Assembly: GCA_034509925.1 (NCBI GenBank)
Contig: CM067534.1
Span: forward strand, 5,047,501 to 5,111,500
Direction: 5' to 3'
DNA length: 64,000 nt
Source of the DNA: Hirudinaria manillensis
Lineage: Eukaryota; Annelida; Clitellata; Hirudinida; Hirudinidae
The notes beneath the pieces were generated by a model. The model worked only from the letters and a program-made list of their open reading frames with translations, searched no databases and was not told the DNA's origin. Positions 49,388 through 62,091 of this stretch are shown here, one piece after another. Each line of letters starts with the position of its first letter. The first letter of the stretch is position 1. The translations under genes and the position numbers were made by a program.

Positions 49388-50960
49388 CTGCAAAACAAAA
49401 CCATCAATGTAGAGACAAACAACAAAAATGTACAGAGTTGAGTAATAGTCCCACGATCAACTCAATTAAAACTATGAAAATGTTCCAATAAGAGTTGCAA
49501 AACAACTACAAAAATCGGTATCTCATCTGACGACGACGATGGTGGTGGTAATAAAAACCTGTCTTACTTAACTCAGTTCCTCGCAGAAGTCATTGTAGCA
49601 CTTTGTGCCTCGAGCGGGTCAACAAGTCAAGACGAGAATAACAAAAGAACGACTAACGAACGCCTTTTTGTTCGGAAGCGAGCGAATCAGGAGAAGAACC
49701 AGGTAAGCGCAGGTTCGTGAAAGAAGAAGATGAGGTAGCTCTTTCAACCTCCTGAGACGACAGATGGTGCCTAGCTCACATCGTCAACATCGGCGTCATA
49801 CTCTATCGATCATCACACCCTCTCCAGAAACCTCATCTCTCCTCTTTATGTAGCGCTGCTTTCCTGAATAATGTTTGCCTACCTAGATTAGGTCTCACCT
49901 GGTTCGCATCGTTCCTTCGAAAATCACGGTCGTCCGGACGTTAGAAGGCGCATTTGGATTTCAAACTCTGGAGATAAATAGAGATTGCCAGATAGAGATA
50001 TGGTATAGGTGGAGAGATGAGAGGAAGGAGTGAGAGAAAGGCGGAGGAAGAGAGGCACAAGCGTTGCAGATGCAGCCTCAAAAAACAGACATCGATCGGC
50101 TCTCAGCGCTGAGATGCTACATGTCCCCGGTGAATATAACACGGCGCATTACCCGTCTGTAGAGAAGGATGATGATCAAATACAAATCGATCCTGCCTTA
50201 AGCAAGCAACACCTGTTCCACAGGCATCATCACCACGGCACGTTTCATCGAGGACGATGTACGGTACACTCCCTCAAGCTGCACAGGCCAGCCGGATACT
50301 AGGAGCAGAATGGTTAGCTAGTTATCCAGCCAGGCGGACCCAAAGACCTTCCCCACGCTTCCTCATTCATCAGATAAAAATGCAACTTAAATTTGTGTGA
50401 CTGTTTATGCGTGCGTATGTGTGACTAAGCAGTTTCCTTAGCGATCAAATTTCCCCTGGTTTTGCTTCACGTTTTCCACGCACAGAGAGACTCCCGTCTT
50501 CAACGACCGAACGAACAGGTGTCCGTCACACGTGCGCCCACGTTCGGTTCTCTTCGTTCGTGCGCGACTCTGCCGTCAAGTCGATGTCAAGTCGACGCCT
50601 ATGATCGTCGTCATGGCGAATGACTTCCACTTCTCGTCGTCGACATCAGCGACAAAATAGAGTTTTGTTGCCTTTTGAAAAATTTCAACCTCAAAACGTT
50701 TTCACCGCTGAGGGGCCACGGGCGGCGCTCGGGCCATCGATTCGAAACGAAAGGATTCGTCATAACGTCGTCCTTGCTCGGCTGGCAATGCCTGCTCCGA
50801 ACCACTCCTGCGAAGTGATGGCGCGCGCGTGTGTGTGTGTGAGTGCATGTGTGTGTGTGTAGTGAATTGCTTGCTTCACTCACGTGCACACGCTCTTGGA
50901 GTGATGACGACGACCAGATCAAACAAAGCCACAGAGAATGCGCAAACTTTATCGCAATGA
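49388..50960 (-). promoter_or_regulatory. 5' leader and CpG-rich promoter region of the zinc-finger gene
   Basis: A leader exon may end at 49568 (TTAA|GTAAGA on the minus strand) and splice to 49387. Beyond it, 49570-50960 is clearly richer in GC and CpG than the surroundings (many CGA, TCG and CGCG words, e.g. near 50500-50600 and 50820). A plus-strand consensus donor CCAG|GTAAGC at 49702 hints at a divergent transcript. A (TG)n-like tract lies at 50825-50860. Promoter status is inferred. Confidence 0.45.
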
Positions 50961-53900
50961 ATTTAGATTCCTTCTCCGGTTCGGTTTCACCAGCTCCTCA
51001 TTAATACCTCTCCATTAGCTTCATATGAAAAAATGCGATTGGAAGTTGCAACAAATTGCAAAAAAAACTCAGTGGAAAACACTGATCAGAAGCCAATAAC
51101 TTAAAACCGGAGGTTTGAGTCTAAATGTGGATCGAAAATTTGAAGTCCATTGATGACGGAATTGTATTTGTTCGAACCAAGTCGGTCTCTCGGTTCATCA
51201 AGTTTCTATCAAGTTTCGAGCGTCCACATAAGAAACTCGAGTGCCATATTTTACCGTCAAAACATCACCGACAACTACAAACCGAAACAAGTCCTTCTTG
51301 GACATGTCTCCTAATTTGCATAAATGCAAAAGCTATAACCCATATCCTCAATGTTCAATAGTTTGATATTCACGAACTGTACGACTGCTAAATATTAATT
51401 AAAGCGCAGTGCATACAAGTAGACATGAAAGGGCAGCGCTGTTACCTAACGGCCATCTGCTCACAAGAACAACGATAGCTTGAAGGAGATGAAACAAAAA
51501 ATAAAGTGCTTCTAATTTTTAACGAATTCCTAGGGAAAATGCCATCACCTCGAGAGTAACTTAGACGTACTTGCAATTTACTGCTTGTTATCTCAATTTA
51601 TTATTGCTATTATTAATCTTATTGTTGTTGCCAACTGCACGCTGTTGTTATCATTGTTTGGAGTCATTTCAATTGTTTATATTTGTATTTAGCCGATATT
51701 TTGAATGCCATTTGTATCCGGATGTGAAGGAACCACAATGACCGCTTCTTTGACTAGCAAGCAGGATTACAAACACCATAATGCACAATTGCATTCTTGA
51801 TTGTTTAAAATCTTACATCATACAAGCTCGCAGGCGTTTAATAGATCTTTGTTGAGGCTTTCTTGCTTTTAGAACGATCAATAAAGGAAACAGGCGTACG
51901 TCCACATCTCTTCAATATATCTGTGCCACTGCTTGTGAGTTCTGGCGATACTAGACGTTTGGAAGAGATTTGTTTCTCTGCTTGTTAACAATCAGCCCTC
52001 ATTTTGGTTTCGCGCTGATGCAAATATTTGCCCAAGTAATTGATTCTCACGTAAAGCATCATCCGGCTTCTTGGCTTACAGGAGAGGAAGTGACTTGGGT
52101 AAGCGATTATCAGCCGATATTGCTCGCGAAGTTGGATGGATGGATGAATGGATAGAATCAATGAAAGAAAGAAAACTAGATGAACAAAAAAATGTGCTGA
52201 GAGTAATAGGACGAAACAAAGAAAATAGGGAGTTCAAAATTTCAAGAGTTCCAGATCTTCTTTATCTGTCTGAGCAGTTGTTGCACGGATGGATAGGCGT
52301 AGAGTTTTGGAGAGAAGGATAGGAATGTTTGGTTCCACGCGGGTTGAAGCCCTTGTTAAAAGAAAAACACACACAAAAAAAAAGAAAGAAGTCGAACACA
52401 GCGTTCATGAGCGAACAGGTTGAAAACTTAACGAGAAAAGCAATTCATCATCTCACGACGATTGACGAAATGTTAGCCACGAAAGGAACAATCGGTGAAT
52501 TGTCAATGTTCCAATTCACTTACGTCCTCAAGAACATCGCGACATTTCGACGTAAACAAAAATTAATTAGATAAACATAATAATATTTTGTCGTCATGTA
52601 ATCTTTTTTCTAATCGTGTAATGAACGAGTACTCTAGCCGTTTATGCCATCGGCCTCCTTAGAACTTTTAAGTTCCGAGCAAAATGTGAACTTTGATTAG
52701 CATTCAAGATGCATTAGCATTAAAAGTGAATTTATAACAAAAGATTTATAAACGTCTAACATGACCTTCAAGAGGGAGAGAGAGAGAGGGAGATAAAGAA
52801 AATAGAATGGACTACGAAATAATGTCATATAAGAAATAAAGAATTAAAATGTAAAAAATATTTTTTATTGAAATGGCCACGAAATTAGAGAAACTCTGCG
52901 ACGAACAACCTGCTTATTCCATCTCATACGAGCCTCATAATTTACTCCGGCATGAACCACTTGTGGAAACAAAAGAGGAAAACGTTGGCAGAGATAAATC
53001 AACAACTCGACTAGATTCACAGCCTCCCGTAAATTGTTTACGCTAACAATGGGTGTTTGCAAACAAAGCTTTTTTACAGCACACGATGAGAGATAAGATA
53101 GTTGTATTTTCTCCTGCTCATTGGCACCTATTGGTAATTTTTTGCGTTCATCCCTGACCAATGTGCTCAGTAAAAGAACAAACGAAAACAACACATAAAG
53201 AGCAAAACAGAAGAGAATGGGGGAAAAAGATAAACAAACAACATTCTACGGTCTGTGAGTACGAGAATGTATCTAACGGATGCGATGATGATTGTGATGG
53301 CAGTCTTGGTTCCTCTTGGCATAAAAGGGAACCTCTTGCAACAGCACGTTAACCTGTGCAAGAAAAAAAGCAGCGAAAATCAATGGCTCCATACTATGCA
53401 GTCGAGTTCTTCCTTATAAACTCAACGGGGCGAGCAATCCCATGCACTGAGCGCTGAGCAGAACAGAAGCTCTTACTGCCTTGCCTCCATCGCTTGGAAC
53501 TGGAAAAAAAAACACTTCGCCGCCAACGCAACAATGCACTACACGTGCTTCCAGTCTCGAGATGAAATAAATTTTAACAGCTCTCTCCCTCTCTATCTCT
53601 CTCCATCGTTGTTACTACAAGATTCCATTAAAGTGCCAATAAGGTGAAACCACAAATATTATAAGAACAAATGGCGCTATTTTAATATAAATTATGGAAG
53701 GAATAATGCTGCTTTAAAATTACTTTGTAATTATTCGCTCAAAGATGTGACTAGTCAAACGACAAATAGTTAAATCATGAACATCTGATTCACTTTTAAC
53801 CTCAACAGACCAATAAGCAACGCCGACGAGCGAAGTGGCGATCGGAGTAAATTCGAACAAAACTCACCGACAGTTGGAAATTTGAAACCGGTACGAAGTG

Positions 53901-56900
53901 CCTCGAATTTGTTCACCCGTCACAAATTAGTTAATGACTTAAACTCCGGCGTAACAGCACGAATGACGAACGATTAAAGGAGAAACTAGTGAAGTTCAAG
54001 GTCTCATTTCGCACTATTCCTGCCTTTGGTGCCGGCATAAGGGTTTTATTTATAAAAGCTTATTTTTGTTATTGTTATCGACGTCGATGTTAATCATTTC
54101 GATATATCTATTACACTTAGCTATGCAAATATTCTAGTTGCATAACAGCTCCTAGATTATTGTGAACAGTTCTGATTACCTAGGATGCTAGTTAAAGGTG
54201 CCAGAAAATTCAAATCGCACGATGCGAACTAACAACTGGTTCTTCAATGGAATAATGCCTCCTAATTTTCTCAGACTAAAAGCGCGACTTCCTTTCTCAA
54301 CAGGAAGTGGTTCTACTCAGCCAGGAGGAATTGAAGGGAATTTTATTGGAGAAATAAAGTTCAGGAAGTCTCAGTTAATTGCTGCGCCCGACAGGGACAC
54401 ACCATTAATTATGCATCGAGCATCCTGTTCTGGGTTCCAGTGCCAAACAGTCCGCGCCAGCTGCCAACATTTGAAATTATCTGCATCATCTCCAAGAGAT
54501 TGAAGGGCAAGTAATTTTAAATTTTCTCACGACAAACTTAATTGTCTTCCTAGATTCGCCATGCAACATACATTCTCTCTGTACTTACACTCTTTTGAAC
54601 CTGCATTTGGAACTTCGGTCGGGGATGAATCGCCAAAGGTCATTAACTGGGCATGGCTATTAAGGACTCCAAGTAACCAAATGACTGCGGGCACATCGGA
54701 TCTTAATTATGCGGAATTATCTAGCGCTCATCAACGGTTCCATTTGAAATTTGGCATCGTAGTGGGATCGATGTCATTTAGTCGAATGAGAGACACTTTC
54801 GCATAAGAAGTTCCAAGCTCATTTGCATAAAATCATCAAGTGAAGTATCGCATTAGAAACAATGTAAAGAATCACTCTCGTCTCGACGATACATGCATTT
54901 CGACATTTAGCGCTAAATCTGTTAAAGAGGTTACAACGAAAAAACATGCGGATGTCATTTGAGTTTGACTTATTTCGTATGAATTTCTTTTCTATTTCTT
55001 CATTAAATCAACGCAAAGTCGCACAACAGCAACAAGAACAACAATAGGTCTCCCCCCCCCAAAAAAAAAAAAAAAAACTACGTCAAAATTGACTAACTAC
55101 GTGACGCAAGCTCATGACGCAACGAGTCATTCATGATGCAATTGATATCATTAAATATTTAAAAAAAAAACAACAACAATTCAATCCATCAACACTGACC
55201 TTGATCGCACGGAACGGTTCCAACTGCATGGAAGTTTCGTACGATTGGGGCCTTATATATTAGCAGGAGACTATTCCTAGCGCGACAGTGCTCGCTGCCA
55301 ACACCAATAGTATTCGAGTCTTCAAGTGAGCGTCGGGCTCTTTTCTTCCTCCGAAAGGATTCCGTCCCTAGCAGTAAAAGATAAGAGGCACCATCAGGTT
55401 TTGAGGAATGAAGTTCTTAAGTATCGAAGTGTCAGCAGAAGAGGCGCAGGCCAGAGCTTATTTTACACTTGAAATTTGATCACGTGGAGAATCTAGAACG
55501 ACAGACCGAGTACTACTACTTCTCTCGGTAGAGAGAAGGAGAGAGAGAGGACGAAGTATGCAGCAATTATCAAGAACAGAGTCATATGAGTCGCTCCAAG
55601 GCATCGGCATGCATGCATTACGTGCACTTCTCCCCCCCAGAATTTCTTCTCCTAATTAATCTCATCGTTCCCTGACCACGTTGACTGTCGGAACCGCAGA
55701 CTTTCGACCTCCTCTTTTTTTTCTTCTTGCAGTCCATCGTTCGGAAGTCGACTCCATTTTATACCAATTCCTCCTACCTCCAATCTTTCGCGGAGGTTTC
55801 CGATAAACATCGAGGCACCAATTTTATAATTAACTTCGCGCATGAAGAGCCATCGGAATGGATGAAGATAATTTAGAGGAGCCGGTTCCCTATTCTGCCG
55901 CTCGAATCTGTCAGCAAAACAAGTTTTCTCGAAACGTAGGAGCTGCGTGGCCACTTCACCTTTGGAACGAACAACGAGTCGATGCAGCCATCACGACGGA
56001 TGCAATGGAGGCTGCTTGTCACTTTTGAATCGCTAATTAATCGCTTCTTTATCAATTGTTAACATTACGATGATATTATTATTGTTATTATTATTTGTGT
56101 TATTTTTTATTATTTATTATTACTCTTATTATTGTTGTGGTTATTGAGGGTGCTACTGATTCCAACGATAGCATTATCGCTATTATCTCGGTACTATTTT
56201 CACTGGCATTGTTAATGTCGACGATTCCTGTCATACTTTATCACGCGGGCGTATTGGGGAACCAGTCATCGAGGTCTGCGATTCTGAACTGGGAGTGGAG
56301 AAAGTTGTTTAACTAATGCTAATTAACTCGGCTGCGATTCCACGTCATGGAATGAATACATAATGGATGAAATCCGGTCCCTGCTTAATGCAGCAGCGTT
56401 TTGTCATTCGCATTCCTTTGCAATCCCCAATCGCAGATCAAATGTTCGTTGGAACTTTGGAAGCTCATTAAACATTCAAGGCTCGAGGAAGTCGGTTTTC
56501 ATCGGAGGAGTGGTGGATTCGTTGAGAGCTGATTTGGTTGATGCAGTCCTGAGTGTCGTTCATAAGTTCACCATTATTTATAAGTTCAACAATGTACTTA
56601 AATTTAATTAAGATTTCGGATTATCTTGCAGTTAGGGTTAATAAATCGGGTGTTTTTGTATCTACTAATGTGTTATTACTTACGAGATGAACTTTTCAGA
56701 GTATTGAAACTATCGTAAACTTCCTTAAATAAAGAGATTTATTGACATAACATCTAGCACGAGAATTCAATTATTGGTGTTGTCGTCGTACCTCCCTCTT
56801 GTAACAAGATTTTGTAAAAAATTTATTTCTCCAAAGTGCAAAGTTGTTTGTCAGTTAAAGAACTGCAACGCATTGACGAGATAACGTTTCTAACGTCGAT

Positions 56901-57203
56901 GATCAGCCTGTATCAGTCGTCATTGGGACATTAGCAATTTTTTTCAGTCTCCGAATCTCTAAAAGTCTGCTGTAAAGTAAACCATAAAATAATCATAATG
57001 GCTTTCATTAAAATTATCGCCGATTGTCGGGACTCTTGTTTTAGATTGTTTACATTGTGATTCTGACAGCTCCCTGCACCAAGTCACACCGAGTACGACC
57101 TTCCAGCCATGTTTTTCTTGCTCGATGTCTTATCTACACAAATCTACTCCAAGACTACTTCCATCTTATTCCAACTGTCTTCCATCCTTATTCCATCCTT
57201 ATT
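50961..57203. other. Long intergenic region without a supported gene
   Basis: Six kilobases with only short open frames on both strands. None joins to a neighbour by splice sites into a recognisable domain; those at 54198-54806 and 55652-55954 were examined and not recognised. Purine and pyrimidine runs (GA near 52775 and 55530, CT near 53585) and a C-run/A-run junction at 55050-55076 are the only local features. It could hold enhancers or long UTR exons of the zinc-finger gene. Confidence 0.4.
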
Positions 57204-57629
57204 CCATCCATCCATCCATCCATCCTTATTCCATCCTTATTCCATCCATCCATCCATCCATCCATCCATCCATCCATCCATCCATCCATCCATCCATCCA
57301 TCCATCCATCCATCCATCCATCCATCCATCCATCCATCCATCCATCCATCCATCCATCCATCCATCCATCCATCCATCCATCCATCCATCCATCCATCCA
57401 TCCATCAATCCATCCATCCATCCATCAATCCATCCATCCATCCATCCATCCATCCATCCATCCATCCATCCTTCCATCCATCCATCCATCCATCCATCCA
57501 TCCATCCATCCATCCATCCATCCATCCATCCATCCATCCATCCATCCATCCATCCATCCATCCATCCATCCATCCATCCATCCATCCATCCATCCATCCA
57601 TCCATCCATCCATCCATCCATCCATCCAT

Positions 57630-57665
<36 letters not shown>

Positions 57666-57674
57666 CCATCCATC
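57204..57674. repeat. (TCCA)n tetranucleotide microsatellite
   Basis: About 470 bp of almost perfect TCCA/CATC repeats with a few point changes (TCAATCCA twice, CTTCCA once, CGTCCA at the end) and two TTATTCCATCC-type units at the left edge. All three plus frames read as SIHP repeats and the minus frames as MDGW repeats; these are artefacts. Confidence 0.98.
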
Positions 57675-58331
57675 CGCCTACCTACCCATCCATCCACAAG
57701 CACTCAACCATGTTCTTCTTAGGTAATCCATCATCTTTCCATTGTGTGTCCTTTTACCGACAGGTATGAAAGGATGTGAGTTCTTTTTTAATTGTTGACG
57801 ACGATGTGACGTCACTGATTGATGAGTGTTGCTTCACAACCGGCAGGCAAATAGTCACTAATGCTAGATGTAATAACCGAATAATTACTATTTTAATACT
57901 TCAAGTACACATTGTACGATATGTACGCTACGTACGTCAATCATCATGTTACAACTGTACACAAACAATGAGATCTTAGCAATGGTATTGTATTTCCAAT
58001 TAATTAACCGATTAATCATCGATTAATCAACCGATTAATAATTATTATTACTAATTATTGTCACTAAGCAACTTTTACGAATAAATAGCTTTCCAATTGT
58101 CCAGCTTTCCTATTGGTCGAATAATAATGAAAGTTAAATATAACTAAAATAAATAGGAACCCAAGAATGCCTTTTGGCATCTTCGAGTTGGTTGGTTCTC
58201 GAAGCGAAAGTAAAAGTAGTCTCCATTGAATTGAAATAATTGCAGGCCTTAACAATCAGAAGCCTCGCTTCGGTCATTGTTATGGTTATTATTCTGACCA
58301 CAATTAGTGTTTATTCTTCTTCTTTTCCCTC

Positions 58332-58495
<164 letters not shown>

Positions 58496-59044
58496 ATTAT
58501 TACCATCATCATCATTTTCATAATCTCTTTTAATACGTGTTGTTATGGTTGCGGAGAGCATGTTTATTGGTCAATACGCTTGCTTATTGTCGGCATTCAA
58601 TTGTCCTGGGAATTCAAGTCAACGTGTTGTTGTTGCTGTTGTTGTTCAATGCTAACGATAACGGTTTAATTAATTACTTTTTGGCCAATTGATGATTAAA
58701 TGATTATTATGTCAATGATAACATTTTAAATAAATTATTAATAATATCGTTGATAACATTAGCATTGAAAAATGGCACTAAAAAATTATAATAATAATAA
58801 TAATAATTATTATTATAAAATTATAATAATAATATTTGAAACGTAATAATAATAATAACAACAGTAATATTAATACTAATAATAATAACAACAACAATAA
58901 TAATAACAGCAACAATAAACCACAATCATATTCGCAGTCTGAAGCCGCAAAAATGGCTTTTGATGTTTTTATTTGCTCATCTCATTGAGACTGCAAGATG
59001 TCATAAAATGTTTCGCTCCGTCGAACGATTCCATCCCTCTAAGG

Positions 59045-59160
59045 AATCACCATCATCATCATCATCACTATCATCATCGTCATCATCACCATCGTCTTCT
59101 CTATCGTCGTTGTCGTCGTCATCATCATTATCATTACCATCATCGCAGGCATCGTTATCA
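59045..59160. repeat. Imperfect CAT/TCA/TCG triplet repeat
   Basis: Mixed CATCAT, TCGTCA and TCATTA triplets. They produce poly-Ser, poly-His and poly-Asp open frames in the three registers, none of which is supported as coding. Confidence 0.85.
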
Positions 59161-60065
59161 TTGGAAGGAAGCAGACGCTTTTGGTGGAGATAAAGGAAAT
59201 AAAACATTTGCAGGAAATTACATCACCGGTGATAACATTTACATTCCATTGCTGAGTTTATTCTGAATTTGTGTTTTTTTTTGTGCGCAGCAACTTTTTT
59301 GAATTAATCTCAGAAACTTTCTTCCACGAGCCTGCATTCTCATCCGAGTGTACCTACTCTTGTAACTTCATTCTGCTTTTAATGGATTGAAATTTTTGTA
59401 AAAACATCTCGGCGTTGAGGAACAAAAAGCTTATTTTAATAATTAGAACATTAACTCTACGCATTTCACTAAGCATCCATCTCCGTTGAAGGATCGCTGG
59501 AAATCTAATACGTCTGTGAATTACCCGAAAAAAAAAAGGAATTGGAGCAATGAAACAGTAGAGAATTTCTATCACTTTGGCAGGACTGCAAAGAAAATTG
59601 TTCTCAGAAATTAATCTCTCGGGAAAGGATAAGAAACAAACGATAGAAGAATAATGGAAATCGGCATTCAAAGGGGATTTCGGTCGATGGGTTTTCCTGG
59701 AAAGATGGAAAAGTTCCTGCTTGATCTGCAGACTTACAGTGACGTCCATGGAGAGAGTCTGCAACAGCTTTTCTCCAAATCAAGATCCGTGTTTGTTTTA
59801 TCGACGCTTTCAGTCTTTGTGGATCTTCGCGATGAAAAACATCTAACGTCGAATACAGGGATTTCATTGTCAGGACATCCTAAACAATGTCAAGGATCGA
59901 CATTTGCAAAAAACATGTTACTCCACTGATATTTTTTAATAATTAGAAATAATAATAATAATAATAACATTAACGATGCTAATTTACTCCATTTTACGTT
60001 GTATTATATTCCGAGAAGTTTGCGAAATCATTTTTATCTAATAAAATGCATTCTCTGCACCGGTC

Positions 60066-60099
<34 letters not shown>

Positions 60100-62091
60100 A
60101 ATGATTAAGTTAAGTATTATTATTATTTCTTAAGATTAGTTATTATTATTATTGTTGTTAAGGATGTGATATTACTAATATTGTGGAATGAAATAGGATG
60201 CCAGAAAGAATTTTAATCACCTTAATAGCTATTCCTAATTCCACTCTTATTGAGTAATCACACAATTACCATTACTTACCTAGGTGGCAGTAAGTAAGCA
60301 CTAGCATTGCATCATCCATGCAGGAAGTTCTATTTAAAATTCTAGCGCAGCCTGTGGCTCCAATAATGGCTTAAATAACAATTTCTATTTTATTACTAAT
60401 AATGTTGTGCCTGTGAAATTAAAGCGCTCCTAGAAAACATAACATTGAGACATTACGTAAGCTTAAAACCATTTCAACGTGATGCCATTGTGCCTCAAGT
60501 TTTGTTTGTGATTTCAAGAAAATCGTGCAATTAGCAATGAATTTCTTCATTTTTCTCGGTTCTTCAACGGTCCATAATTGCACGAGAAGACAATTAACTC
60601 ATCGAAATTCACTTTTAAAATACTTTTTTCTTGACATCGAATTGATGGCTCGCAGCTGCACGGGACCATATGTGACTGCAAGCTGTTTTCCACAGCTGCC
60701 TCCAGGTGGAGAGGATGCTGAATGGCGAGGAAAAGAAAATAAAAGAAACAATCAAGTTTTTCGACGATTTGCCTGGAAACAATCGAAGGTGGAATAGAAG
60801 ATAATTAATGGCAGCATCATGTGGCAACTCGAAACGTCTCAATTCTGCACTCGGCATATCCCGGCATTATTGCTAGTTTAATTTCATTCCCTGAAGAAAG
60901 AAAATCTATTTGTTTCTTTTTAACCATTATTCTCTGGAATATGGCACCGAGCAAAAGCGAATTGAAGACTTAAAAAGAAAGGTGCATTCTTCCCTTGTCA
61001 TAATCAACATCCACTCGCGGATCTTGTGGGAAGAGAGAGCATAACCCCTGACAGACAGGATGAATTTTTTATGCCTGACGACCGGAGCAGACAAATTTAA
61101 CTTTCAAATTATTATTGATTATTTATATGAATTTCCCCGGGCCTGACTTTCTCTCCAAAGATCTGTCGCTATTAGCAGCTGCGTTTGCATTTTCTTTCGC
61201 ACCTGTCCAATCTCATCCCTGATTCTTTCGTTAAAAGCTCAAAAAGATTTCGAACAATCAACAGAACATCGGACTGGACAGGTTTTTGGACTTTGTAGAA
61301 ATCACTTATTGGCCGTGATTTATCATCCACCCACGCCTACCCATCTATGCGAGGCATTCAATGATCGATCGATGGAAAGATGGACTTCAACAGGTGCTTG
61401 CAAGGGGAGCTCGTCATCGCCTTTGTCGTTTGTCATGCACTGGAAAAACGAATTTTGTACCTGAAGATGGTTTGGATTGAAAATCAATTCCTGCTGCTTA
61501 TTAATTGCCCGCACAGACGTGACTCGAAGAAAGATAGTCCGACTATTAAAATCGATCGATTCTTGAGCACTGAAAACTCCCGTTGTCGAAGTGAGGGTGA
61601 TTCATCACGACGACAGTTTCCTCTCCTTAGCTGCAGCATCTGCTGTTCGATCGTCGTCGATAACCTATTGCAATGAACCGAGTACCTGACAACTGAGGGA
61701 AGAATTGAAAATTTTGCAGACACGTACTCGCTTCGATGACTTCCAAGCGAGTCATGAATCAAGGAGCGCATTTTTTTTCTTTATCGAAAGCACTAGCGAT
61801 TCCAGTTGAAGAATCGCATGATGAAACACAACCTGATTTGCAACAGTCATCATCATCATAATCATTACCATTACTAACTAAACAACATGTAGTGAATAAT
61901 CACCTAAAAATAAATCATCCCCTCCGAAGGAAGCAGAGCCTCATTAACTAATTTCCTTGTTGTGTTCTAATAAGAGACCATCAAAGATGTTTTCCGATTC
62001 CAATTAGAAATCAGACTTCAGTCGTACGGTTCCGTTTTGTTTACGGCCGTATTAATTACGCGTTCGACTCCCGGCAAGAGCGAGAAGCTCG

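Noticed and set aside
54198..54806. Two consecutive plus-strand frames in the long intergenic region
   Set aside because: No recognisable domain and no in-frame splice connection found; composition looks noncoding.
57057..57769. SIHP- and MDGW-repeat open frames on both strands; also considered as a CRISPR-like array
   Set aside because: A 4-bp tandem repeat without unique spacers, open in every register; simple microsatellite.
58960..59266. Poly-Ser and poly-His open frames
   Set aside because: They arise from an imperfect CAT/TCA/TCG triplet repeat in three registers.
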